Part shown: positions 8,821-17,107 of the stretch, one piece after another
Numbering within the stretch: position 1 is the first letter of the stretch
How the letters are laid out: every line of letters begins with the position of its first letter
Assembly (NCBI GenBank): GCA_029269725.1
Contig: JARJHS010000005.1
Location: 354,608-418,607 of the forward strand
DNA: 64,000 nt
Direction of reading: 5' to 3'
Source: Pollutibacter soli
Lineage (GTDB): Bacteria > Bacteroidota > Bacteroidia > Chitinophagales > Chitinophagaceae
The notes under the pieces: generated by a model
Seen by the model: only the letters and a program-made list of their open reading frames with translations
Databases searched by the model: none
What the model was told of the DNA's origin: nothing
Position numbers and translations under genes: made by a program

Positions 8821-9226
8821 CGACCAGGCTCAGCCATTCTGTGAGGATTGCTTGAAGGTCTTTTTGTTTTGATTTAATATCATCCATATCGGCAAAAACG
8901 ATTGTTCTTCTTCCATCTTTGAAATCACCCTCCAGCCATTTTTTATTCTTTTTAATTTTTGCGCCTGAAGGAAACACCAGCATGATTCGACCTTTAAAAA
9001 GATTCATCACTACGATATCGCGTTTGTATTCTTTTGGGTCGAAGGGCGCCATTTCTCCATCAAAATAAAATGCAGGATTGTTCCATTTGATTTGTTCCGC
9101 AATTTCTTTGTCGGTTGATAAAATTATTTCGCGCAAAGCCTGTACAGATTTTGCAAGTCCTGGTTCCAGGTTTTTAATGTGTTGAGTTACCTGTTCAGCA
9201 GGAGAGCGTTTCGCAGATTTGGCCAT
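8813..9226 (-). CDS. DUF1801 domain protein
   Basis: A 137-residue soluble protein. The layout (VQALREIILSTDKEIAEQIKWNNPAFYFDG ... VVMNLFKGRIMLVFPSG ... RTIVFADMDDI) matches the DUF1801/YdhG fold, split here at each ellipsis. The family is widespread; some members resemble frataxin-like folds and the biochemical role is not established. It stands alone on the minus strand, and its stop codon lies in the T-tract of the opposing terminator. Confidence 0.8.
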   Translation of the reverse strand: MAKSAKRSPAEQVTQHIKNLEPGLAKSVQALREIILSTDKEIAEQIKWNNPAFYFDGEMAPFDPKEYKRDIVVMNLFKGRIMLVFPSGAKIKKNKKWLEGDFKDGRRTIVFADMDDIKSKQKDLQAILTEWLSLVEK

Positions 9227-9305
9227 AGGAGTTAAAGGTAAAGGTTCAAATTTTAAAGTTTGGTTTAGGTTGATAAGTTATGGGTTTTAAGTTATCCTGG
9301 GGGCC

Positions 9306-9392
9306 GGATACAGGATACAGGATACAGAATACAGAATACAGAATACGGTTTACGGAATACAGGATATGGAATACATGGATACAGAATACAGG
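9306..9392. repeat. 7-bp ATAC-rich minisatellite
   Basis: About twelve degenerate 7-bp units of the type GATACAG / AATACAG run without a gene between the DUF1801 start and the end of cydB. Related wording (AATACAG, GATACAGCATACGG) recurs after manA near 59200-59285. The function is unknown. Confidence 0.8.
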
Positions 9393-9467
9393 AAAATCTG
9401 AAACTGAAAACTGAAAGCAGTAAGAAAAATAAGTGCCTATTGCGAAATATCTGCTGCCTGCTTCCTG

Positions 9468-10496
9468 TCAATAGCTGCTTTCATCCAGCTTCACCTTTCC
9501 CTTAAATGTCCAGAATACAAAACCGGTATAAGTTGCTACCAATGGCGTTCCGATCAGCGCTATAATCAACAATATCCGCAAGGTAGCTTTTGAAGATGCA
9601 GCATTTTCAACGGTGATGCTGTTTGCTGCGTTATTGCTGGCATATAACAGATATGGAAAGAGTTCAACTGCAACTGCGATTAAGAGTGATGCAATTGTAA
9701 TAGCAGAACAAAGAAATGCATACCTGTATTGTCCCTTTTTCAGTTGCCTCGGAATATTCGCGATGGCGAGAAACATAATGAGTGGAAAAATAAAATATTG
9801 AGGGTTGCTTCGGATACGATCAGTCAGATGCGGTACATATAACAAAGTGTACAGTGTAGTTATCCCGAATGCAACAAGAAAGAAGATCGTAAAGTTTTTG
9901 GCAAGGATCGTGAGCTTGGTGTATAACCTGTTCTCCGTTTTCATTGCCAGGTATATGGCACCATGCATCATGAATAAGGCCAGTGTTGTGAAAGCTACCA
10001 GTATTGAAAACAGATTGAAAAACGAAAGAAAATTACCGGTAAATTCATGATTCTCGTCGAGTGGGATGCCAAGCGCAACATTCCCCAGCATCAGACCCAG
10101 CATTAATGAAACAACGATGCATGCAAATGAATATATAAAATCCCATGTTAACCGCCATATAGTGCCCGGCTCTTTGCTTCGGAATTCAATGGCTACCGCG
10201 CGCCAGATTAACCCGATCAGGAAGATAAAAACCGGCAAATAAAATGCTGAGAAAAGTGCTGCGTATGCAACAGGAAAACCTGCAAAAAGAGCGCCGCCGG
10301 CAATTACCAGCCACACTTCATTTCCATCCCACACCGGCCCGATTGCATTTAATGCAATCCTTCTGCTGTTTTCTTTTTTCAGAAAAAGATGAAGTGCCCC
10401 GGCACCCAGATCAAAGCCGTCGAGAATTGCGTATCCACTGATCAATCCGCCAAAAACAAGGAACCAGAGGGTATTATAATCGAGTCCGAGAAACAT
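9468..10496 (-). CDS. cydB: cytochrome bd ubiquinol oxidase subunit II
   Basis: A 342-residue integral membrane protein with about eight to nine helices. The N-terminus LWFLVFGGLISGYAILDGFD and the motif GPVWDGNEVWLV are hallmarks of CydB. With CydA it forms the high-affinity terminal oxidase that reduces O2 using quinol in the inner membrane. It starts two bases after the cydA stop, so the two are co-translated. This is the shorter Bacteroidota type. cydX was not found. Confidence 0.96.
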   Translation of the reverse strand: MFLGLDYNTLWFLVFGGLISGYAILDGFDLGAGALHLFLKKENSRRIALNAIGPVWDGNEVWLVIAGGALFAGFPVAYAALFSAFYLPVFIFLIGLIWRAVAIEFRSKEPGTIWRLTWDFIYSFACIVVSLMLGLMLGNVALGIPLDENHEFTGNFLSFFNLFSILVAFTTLALFMMHGAIYLAMKTENRLYTKLTILAKNFTIFFLVAFGITTLYTLLYVPHLTDRIRSNPQYFIFPLIMFLAIANIPRQLKKGQYRYAFLCSAITIASLLIAVAVELFPYLLYASNNAANSITVENAASSKATLRILLIIALIGTPLVATYTGFVFWTFKGKVKLDESSY

Positions 10497-10498
10497 AT

Positions 10499-11902
10499 TT
10501 AATTTGTTTTATCCGGAGATGATTTCATAAGAGGATTTTCCCTGATGCTGTATTTCTCTTCAGCATCCTCTTCAAAAGGAACAGACATTACCGGCCCATG
10601 TTTAATTTTCTTATTCAGCAGATATAAAAAAAGTATAAGGAGGATCAGGTAGACCAACGCAAACATGCATAACGATATCAACACCTGCTCAGCCTTTACT
10701 GCTTTCGATAATGCATCTGATGTACGGAGTAATCTATATACCACCCAGGGCTGCCTTCCCATTTCAGCTGCAAACCATCCGGCCTGGTTGGCAATCTGCG
10801 GTAACAGTACCGACCAAACGAAAATCCACATCAACCATCTTTTATCAAATAATGTTTCTTTTCTCCAATGCCAGCATGCAAACAGGCTCAGAGCGATAAG
10901 CGATAATCCTACAGCGATCATCATGTGATAGAATTGAAAAACGGCATTTAACTGCGATGGTCTGTCTGCCTCCGGGAAAGCATTCAGACCTGTTACGGGC
11001 TTGTTGGGATCCCGGTGAACGAGCAGGCTCAAACCTGCGGGAATTTTCAAACCGCTTGTCTTCTGATCTTTTTTGTCGACCCAGCCAAGAATGTACATAG
11101 GAGCCACCGAACTGCTATCAAAATGACCTTCCAATGCGGCGAGTTTCGCAGGTTGATTCACGGCCACACCTTCGGCGCTCTGATGCCCGGTGAACAACTG
11201 CAGCAGGGAAGATATGGTGAGTACAGCGAGGGCTATCTTAAAAGAAGGTTTGGCAATACTGAGATGCCGCCCTTTCAATATATACCACGCATTTACACTC
11301 AATACGAGGGTTGCACCTGCAAGAAATGCGCCTATCCATACATGTGATAAACGATCGACGCTGGACGGATTGAATACCATTGCCCAGAAGTCGGTAATCT
11401 CCGCCCGCGCATTCATGCCTTCACCTGCAATATGAAAACCTGCTGGTGTCTGTTGCCAGCTGTTCGCGACAACTATCCAGACCGCGCTGAACATCGAACC
11501 CAGAAATACCATGATGGTCGCAAAAAAATGAACACCCGGTTTCACCCTGTTCCATCCAAATAACAATATGCCAAGAAATCCACTTTCTACCGCAAATGCA
11601 AAAATTCCCTCCGCTGCCAAAGCACTCCCGAAAATGTCACCCACATATTTCGAGTAGGTGGCCCAGTTAGTACCGAACTCAAATTCCATTATGATCCCCG
11701 TGGCCACTCCAATGCCGAAAATCAAAGCGAAAATTTTTATCCAGAAACGCGTCATGTCTTCGTAAATCTTCTGACCTGTTTTAAGGTACATTCCTTCCAT
11801 GATCACGAGTATCAAACCAAGACCAATACTTAAAGGAGGATAGATATAATGAAATGCTATCGTGAAAGCAAACTGAATCCGGGAAAGTATTTCCACGTCC
11901 AT
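10499..11902 (-). CDS. cydA: cytochrome bd ubiquinol oxidase subunit I
   Basis: The frame opens at 11941, but ATG 11902 gives the canonical start MDVEILSRIQFAFTIAFHYI (467 residues). The first conserved His, a heme ligand, is in AFHYIYPPLSIGLG. The strongly conserved GRQPWVVY loop (in AAEMGRQPW) and about nine membrane helices are present. At this length it belongs to the short Q-loop class. It is the quinol-oxidising, heme-binding subunit of the bd oxidase and is used under low oxygen or oxidative stress. First gene of the cydAB operon. Confidence 0.96.
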   Translation of the reverse strand: MDVEILSRIQFAFTIAFHYIYPPLSIGLGLILVIMEGMYLKTGQKIYEDMTRFWIKIFALIFGIGVATGIIMEFEFGTNWATYSKYVGDIFGSALAAEGIFAFAVESGFLGILLFGWNRVKPGVHFFATIMVFLGSMFSAVWIVVANSWQQTPAGFHIAGEGMNARAEITDFWAMVFNPSSVDRLSHVWIGAFLAGATLVLSVNAWYILKGRHLSIAKPSFKIALAVLTISSLLQLFTGHQSAEGVAVNQPAKLAALEGHFDSSSVAPMYILGWVDKKDQKTSGLKIPAGLSLLVHRDPNKPVTGLNAFPEADRPSQLNAVFQFYHMMIAVGLSLIALSLFACWHWRKETLFDKRWLMWIFVWSVLLPQIANQAGWFAAEMGRQPWVVYRLLRTSDALSKAVKAEQVLISLCMFALVYLILLILFLYLLNKKIKHGPVMSVPFEEDAEEKYSIRENPLMKSSPDKTN

Positions 11903-12400
11903 ATCAAATGATTTAATGCAGGAACTGGAAAACGGCAGCAATCGGAAAATGAAAACCTGCCTTAGAAAGACAGTGAGTTGACTTTACAAAATTACTTCTG
12001 AAATGCCTTGTACAGGGCATTTTTTTTAAATTTATTGCCCGGATTTTTTTCTATCAGTCACGGATAACCTAAGTTTTATGAATGGTTTGCTGGTGGAACT
12101 TTACACCCATCAAATTCGCAATCGTCGGAAGATTGATTTTTTCAATTATAAATTTTTCAATGATTAAAAATCAGCGCCAACATAAGGGACGGCTTCTTAA
12201 ATATTCAATGTATTGAATACCAATGTTTTGTAAGATATGATTTGAATTTTTATCCGGAGTGGGAATGTTATTGTAAGGCTTGTTTTTCCTGCTGATTTTT
12301 TAAATGTTCAAATATTCAGAATTGCTTGTAACACTGAATTTTAGCCACTATATTTACGACTTACACCTGATTTTTAGCACCCTCAAGTTTGTCTGCTGAT
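11903..12400. promoter_or_regulatory. divergent intergenic region between cydA and GH106 gene
   Basis: The region holds control sequences for two diverging genes. On the minus strand a consensus Bacteroidota -7 element (TAATTTTG) lies at 11987-11994, about 85 bases before the cydA start, with no good -33 partner. At 12001-12022 there is a 22-bp near-perfect palindrome (AAATGCCTTGT / ACAGGGCATTT) followed by eight T on the plus strand. It may be an operator just upstream of the cydA promoter or a terminator-like hairpin. No ORF is supported. Confidence 0.45.
12326..12356 (+). promoter_or_regulatory. candidate promoter of the GH106 gene
   Basis: TTG at 12326-12328 and TATATTTA at 12349-12356 are 20 bases apart, close to the Bacteroidota pattern TTTG-N19/20-TAnnTTTG. 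The last position of the -7 box is A rather than G. It lies 45 bases before the ATG. Confidence 0.35.
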
Positions 12401-15346
12401 ATGAAATGGTCCCGGTATCGCATTGACCTTTCCCTGCTGGTTGCAGCAATCGCTGTTGTGAGCGTATCTCACTACAAAAAACCGGATGCGGTAAAAACGC
12501 CTGCAGAATGGTTTCCTTATTTCGATTTCAATCCCGCAAAATTTTCTGAAGCTCCGCGTGAGTATGGCCCCTTCACCAGGTGGTGGTTACCAGGTAACGA
12601 TATTAACGACAAAGAAATTTCAAGAGAGATCTCGCTTTTCGCCGAAAACGGTTTTGCTGGCGTGGAAGTGCAGCCTTTTACCATGGGCCTGAAACCAAAT
12701 GCGCCAGCGGAACAGCTGGAACGGATTTACAGCTGGGATTCACCAGAGTATTATAAACATCTCGAAGCACTGATGCAATCCGCCGAACAGGAAAAAGTAA
12801 CCGTCGATCTCAATGCAGGCAGCGGATGGCCGATGGGTGGATCATTCATCGACATCAATGAAGGAATGAAGACCCTGGCAATTTCCGACACCTTACTTGC
12901 TGAAGGAGCGAAATTTTCTGGTGAACTGCCGATGCCGCAGAATCATGACGTAACAGCCAAGGGAATGATGGCAATGCTGTTACCAAAAAAATACAATGGT
13001 ATTGGAGATGCCCGGCTTTTAAATGTTATCGCCGCGAGGGTAAAGAAAAAAGAGAAAGACCAGATCGTTATTGAGAAGTCGACGATTACTGATATCACAT
13101 TAAAAGTCCGGCAAAAATTTCTTGTCTGGTCTGCACCGGAAAAAGGGGAGTGGGTGATCATTGCATCATGGACAATCCCTACCGGAGAAAAGCCTTCACT
13201 TGTCGCTTCAAAAAATCCGGGGTATGTGACTGATGCGATGGATCCTGCCATGGTAACAAAGTCCTACGATCATCTTTTCGGCGCACGTACGGGGCTAACC
13301 AAATATTATGAACAGCCGCTTCGGGCAGTGTTTAATGATAGTTACGAATATCATACAGACAGACTGATCTCACCGGATTTTATCGATTATTTCAAATCGA
13401 AGAATGGATATGATATCAGCCCATACCTTTCAACGATTTTTACAAAAGGGTATAATCATCCGACTTACCTGGCCATATTGTATCCGGATGCCAGGCCTCC
13501 ATTTTCCATTGACGAACCGGAAGCGTGGCGGATGATGTATGACTATGACCGTACATTGAACGAAGCATTCAGAAAAAATTTTATACAGACGAGCAACAAC
13601 TGGTTTCAACGCAGAGGCATGATGCATCGGAACCAGGCATACGGGTTTCCGACTGACCTGATCGGCAATGCAGGTGTGGTGGATATACCGGAAGCTGAGC
13701 AGCTTTTTGCTGAAGGTTCCGAAGGCTATCTCAAACTGGTAAGTTCGGGAGCGCATCTCAATAACAGGCCGGTAATTACGCAGGAATCATTTGTGTCCAT
13801 ACACAGATCGGAAATGACTACGCCTCAAAAGATAAAGATCTGGGCGGATAAATCATTTGCGGCAGGAATCAACCAGCTGATCTACCATGGTACGCCTTAC
13901 CGTTACAATAATGGTGAATATGGAAAAGAGGGATGGAATCCTTTCTCTTCTCCATATCAACCATACGTAAATTTTTCTACGGGGATGAATGAATCAGATC
14001 CCTTTTGGAAATATATCGGGCAATTGAACAAATACCTCACCAGGTGTCAATATGTTTTGCGAGCGGGAAAGCCGAAGACGGATGTGCTGATCTACATGCC
14101 ATTTATTGACTTTACGGAAAACCAGATCGCGCTGAATCCTGAAGAGATTTTGTATCGTGGGTATTTCACCGGGGTTGAACCTGACTTGAAAGGATCAGGC
14201 GTTTTTGAACCTTTGAAATCACCGATCAATGCATGGTACACCAAATTATGGGATATCGTAAACGAACTGGAAGCTAAAGGAATTACATGGGAATTTGTTA
14301 ACGATGATGCTCTTCAGAAAGCAAAAATTGAAAACGGACTCATCAGGATTGAAGAGAAAAATTACAAGACCCTGGTACTCGCAAATCTTCCCTATATCCA
14401 GTTATCAACTGCGAAAAAAATTTTTTCACTTGCAGGTTCAGGCATGAACACCTGGTTTATTGGCGGACTTCCTCAAAAACAACCTTCATACCTGAATTAT
14501 AAAGAGAATGACAAAGTAACGGCAGAGTTAATCCAGGCAACAACGAAAATGATCAATTCCAGGATTGTTTCTGACCCTAAAATGCTTCCGACTGTCAACC
14601 GTAAAATTATCTTTTTAAAACATGCGCCTTTTGCCCGGATGATCAGTCGTGAGATGAGCGACAGCAGCCAGATCAGGTTTATCTGGAATAAATCGGAGCA
14701 GTGGCAGACGATCAAATTACAGTTGAATAAATCTTTTGCCGGAAGTTACTGGCTTGATCCGGAGACAGGCAAAATTGCAGAACAGCAAGGGACAACCCTG
14801 AGTTATGAACTTCCGCCATATGGCTCAGTGATATTTTATGCTTCTACGAAAAAAATACAGCAGAATTTGCTTTCACCCATCACAGAAATTAATAGATCAC
14901 CGGGAACCGTTCTGCAAACTTTGAAAAACTGGAAAATAGAAGCCGGCACTGTAACGCTCGGCAATTCAACGACAGGCGATTGGCGTACAATCGATTCATT
15001 AAAGTATAACAGCGAACCTGCTTTGTATACTACAACATTTAACCTTGACAATATCGATCAATCAAAAAAATACTTCCTTGACCTGGGTGAAGTTTATTTT
15101 ACCGCGGAAATTAGTGTGAATAATAAGAAGGTCGAAACCAGATTGTTCGCGCCATATTCCACAGAAATAACCCGGGCGCTTAAAAAAGGTCAGAATAAAA
15201 TTGAGGTCACAGTTGCGACTACACGAAGAAACGGGTTTATCGGTCAGGCAATAAAAGGGAACCCGCACTATGTTCAATACAGGTGGAAGGAAAATACATT
15301 ATTACCTTCAGGATTGGTTGGCCCGGCTGTACTTATACAACGATAA
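12401..15346 (+). CDS. GH106-type glycoside hydrolase (alpha-L-rhamnosidase-like)
   Basis: About 981 residues. The N-terminal block YGPFTRWWLPGND plus EISLFAENGFAGVEVQPF is the signature of the glycoside hydrolase 106 / alpha-L-rhamnosidase-related family (PF17132). The central TIM-barrel region (HRNQAYGFPTDLIGNAG, ITQESFVS) is followed by a C-terminal sugar-binding-like beta domain at about 830-980 (KKYFLDLGEVYFTAEISVNNK). An N-terminal hydrophobic stretch (LLVAAIAVVSVSH) serves as signal peptide or anchor. ATG 12401 is preferred to the in-frame TTG at 12389. It probably releases rhamnose or a related deoxyhexose from plant or microbial polysaccharide in the periplasm. No SusC/SusD pair is adjacent, so it is not part of a standard polysaccharide locus. 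Confidence 0.85.
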   Translation: MKWSRYRIDLSLLVAAIAVVSVSHYKKPDAVKTPAEWFPYFDFNPAKFSEAPREYGPFTRWWLPGNDINDKEISREISLFAENGFAGVEVQPFTMGLKPNAPAEQLERIYSWDSPEYYKHLEALMQSAEQEKVTVDLNAGSGWPMGGSFIDINEGMKTLAISDTLLAEGAKFSGELPMPQNHDVTAKGMMAMLLPKKYNGIGDARLLNVIAARVKKKEKDQIVIEKSTITDITLKVRQKFLVWSAPEKGEWVIIASWTIPTGEKPSLVASKNPGYVTDAMDPAMVTKSYDHLFGARTGLTKYYEQPLRAVFNDSYEYHTDRLISPDFIDYFKSKNGYDISPYLSTIFTKGYNHPTYLAILYPDARPPFSIDEPEAWRMMYDYDRTLNEAFRKNFIQTSNNWFQRRGMMHRNQAYGFPTDLIGNAGVVDIPEAEQLFAEGSEGYLKLVSSGAHLNNRPVITQESFVSIHRSEMTTPQKIKIWADKSFAAGINQLIYHGTPYRYNNGEYGKEGWNPFSSPYQPYVNFSTGMNESDPFWKYIGQLNKYLTRCQYVLRAGKPKTDVLIYMPFIDFTENQIALNPEEILYRGYFTGVEPDLKGSGVFEPLKSPINAWYTKLWDIVNELEAKGITWEFVNDDALQKAKIENGLIRIEEKNYKTLVLANLPYIQLSTAKKIFSLAGSGMNTWFIGGLPQKQPSYLNYKENDKVTAELIQATTKMINSRIVSDPKMLPTVNRKIIFLKHAPFARMISREMSDSSQIRFIWNKSEQWQTIKLQLNKSFAGSYWLDPETGKIAEQQGTTLSYELPPYGSVIFYASTKKIQQNLLSPITEINRSPGTVLQTLKNWKIEAGTVTLGNSTTGDWRTIDSLKYNSEPALYTTTFNLDNIDQSKKYFLDLGEVYFTAEISVNNKKVETRLFAPYSTEITRALKKGQNKIEVTVATTRRNGFIGQAIKGNPHYVQYRWKENTLLPSGLVGPAVLIQR

Positions 15347-15350
15347 CGGA

Positions 15351-15491
15351 TCAACGGTATCCGCTCATTTTGCCTGACATCGGGCAGCCTCCCATTTTTT
15401 TCGATGCCGTACAGGAGTTCAACGCAACTACCAGGAGAAGAACAATACCCAGTACAAAAACGACAGGACGTGAAAAGAAACGGAGCTTCAT
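15351..15491 (-). CDS. 46-residue small lipoprotein
   Basis: A short gene read on the minus strand. ATG 15491 opens a 46-codon frame closed by TGA at 15351-15353. The protein starts MKLRFFSRPVV, continues with a hydrophobic helix and reaches a lipobox (VALNSC, Cys about residue 29). The mature part is only about 18 residues and is Cys/Met/Gly-rich (KKMGGCPMSGKMSGYR). Tiny lipoproteins with this Lys-Lys / Gly-Cys-Pro tail occur in Bacteroidota (recalled, not searched). It converges on the GH106 gene, leaving only four bases between their stops. Function unknown; metal binding by the Cys/Met tail is conceivable. Confidence 0.6.
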   Translation of the reverse strand: MKLRFFSRPVVFVLGIVLLLVVALNSCTASKKMGGCPMSGKMSGYR

Positions 15492-15732
15492 AACAGGTAG
15501 ATATAGTTTATTGAATGATCTCTTCACAGTTATGATGGTTGAGCAAAATTAATAAATGCGGGGGTTGGAGAAAAGTTAAAACGAAGGCATTTCATGGTTC
15601 ATTGTTCGGAGCCTGCCAGTTGGCAGGTCTGTTTGAACAGCCGGTTATGTGTTTAAAGTTTTGTAAGAAAACGCAGCTCAGGACTCTTGAAGTCAGGACA
15701 CCGGCTCAGGACATTCGGCTATCTTTTCCCAG
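15492..15732. other. short gap, nothing assigned
   Basis: It contains the start region of the small lipoprotein gene and a small palindrome (CCTGCCAGTTGGCAGG at about 15614-15629). No gene is supported. Confidence 0.4.
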
Positions 15733-16728
15733 CTATTGATTACCGGCTCCAGACTGCTCCCACTGTCGAAGGTAAGCCAGACTGAAATTTCCCTTTTTAA
15801 GATGCCTTATCTTCTTTGATACTTTTTGCCGGTTTCCGGTGATGTCGAGATAGCTTTTGTCAATGACTGTGATTTCACCAACACCAGTAAGATAAACTCC
15901 TTCAACACTCCTGAATTCGCCCGTGCTTCCTTTGTACACATTCCATCTGCCAACACGTTCCCATGCAGGACGAAGAAAAACATCCTGGAATCTTTTATTT
16001 AGCGGGAAACCACATAGACCATACTTGCGATCAAATAACCCGGGTTTAGTCATCACCCAGCTTTCGCTGCCATACACTTCCGCATCATTTAAAATTCTGC
16101 TGAGTCTCACCATAAGTGAATCGCCACCCATAACAGAAGGAGGGTAGTCAGCAATAGCTGGTGTGGTATAGGTGGCGCCACTATAACAGGCACCAATACC
16201 CGCTTTTGTTTTTTGATCACAGTAAGCAGCGACCCTGCGTAACCAGTATATTTTTGATTCATCAGTAAGGTTCATCCAGTTGAACTCTTCATCGCCAATC
16301 TCAAAAAGTGAGTATCGTTTACTGTAATGTCCATGGCTATCGAACCAGATGTTACCGATGAGCGCTTTTTCCTTTTCAGCGATCTTTTTGATTTTTTGAT
16401 ACATCTCTTCACTGGAGCCAACTACCAATAACCTGGTTTCCTTGCGCAGAACCGCCCGCTGAATAAATGCCTGCACCTGTAAGCTGATTGTTCCCGGATC
16501 GATCCTGCGGACACGAGGAGAAATGATCAGGTTGATTCTTCTTGGTTTTGCAGATTCAGTGTGGCTGTTTGTATGGTTGACATTTGCGGTATCTGAAGCG
16601 AACATTTTAAAAGGGGAGATCAGGCACATCGCTAGAAAAAATCTCAATGTTCGAAACCTGGCATTTTTCAGATTGGAGATATAAACATGTAGCACCGTCA
16701 CTGGTTTAGAGGTTAGGGTTAGCGTCAT
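15733..16728 (-). CDS. secreted protein with caspase-like (clan CD) dyad
   Basis: 331 residues, family not recognised by name. A long N-region and hydrophobic stretch (residues about 27-44, ending KMFASDT) indicate export. The mature part has a beta strand followed by DSHGHYSKRYSLFEIG (His132-Gly133) and, about 50 residues on, AGIGACYSGATYTT (Cys181). This His-Gly ... Ala-Cys-x-Ser-Gly order is the catalytic pattern of clan CD cysteine peptidases (caspase, gingipain and CHAT types). Role as a peptidase is inference; a substrate is unknown. The gene stands alone, antisense to its neighbours. The ATG used is the first in frame; the only later Met candidates, residues 34 and 42, would destroy the signal peptide. 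Confidence 0.6.
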   Translation of the reverse strand: MTLTLTSKPVTVLHVYISNLKNARFRTLRFFLAMCLISPFKMFASDTANVNHTNSHTESAKPRRINLIISPRVRRIDPGTISLQVQAFIQRAVLRKETRLLVVGSSEEMYQKIKKIAEKEKALIGNIWFDSHGHYSKRYSLFEIGDEEFNWMNLTDESKIYWLRRVAAYCDQKTKAGIGACYSGATYTTPAIADYPPSVMGGDSLMVRLSRILNDAEVYGSESWVMTKPGLFDRKYGLCGFPLNKRFQDVFLRPAWERVGRWNVYKGSTGEFRSVEGVYLTGVGEITVIDKSYLDITGNRQKVSKKIRHLKKGNFSLAYLRQWEQSGAGNQ

Positions 16729-17107
16729 AGTCTGGATTGATTTTCAATAACTACAAAACAGTTGCTACATCAGAACTACCTGTAATCAGGATTTTAGTCA
16801 AAATCAGTGCCCTTTCGAACGAATGGAACCATCTTTTATTTCTTTCAGTTCCGGATAACCGACTTATTCCAGAGTTCTGTTATTTGACTAGGAATAAAAA
16901 TACATAAGGACTATCACCCATGAAAGAGTGTTTTTACGGTTGACCGATTTGGGATAGCAGATAAAAAGCATTAATTTATAACGCATTAGAAATATCCTGT
17001 GTTTTGAGCGAAGGCCAGGTACCAAATGAAATCTATTTCCTGTACATCGAAAATGGAGATGGGTGAAATACCCTGCGACACACCTGATGGTATCTATAGT
17101 TTTGTAT
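16729..17107. other. 379-base divergent gap
   Basis: It separates the caspase-like gene (minus) from signalling island 2 (plus). No ORF with coding character is seen. TAGTTTTG at 17097-17104 matches a -7 box but is too near the ATG to serve it. Confidence 0.4.

Noticed and set aside
15283-15552. 89-codon frame after the GH106 gene
   Set aside because: It begins inside GH106 in another frame; the minus-strand lipoprotein explains the region better.
17097-17104. TAGTTTTG as a -7 promoter box
   Set aside because: It lies only three bases before the chosen ATG and has no -33 partner.
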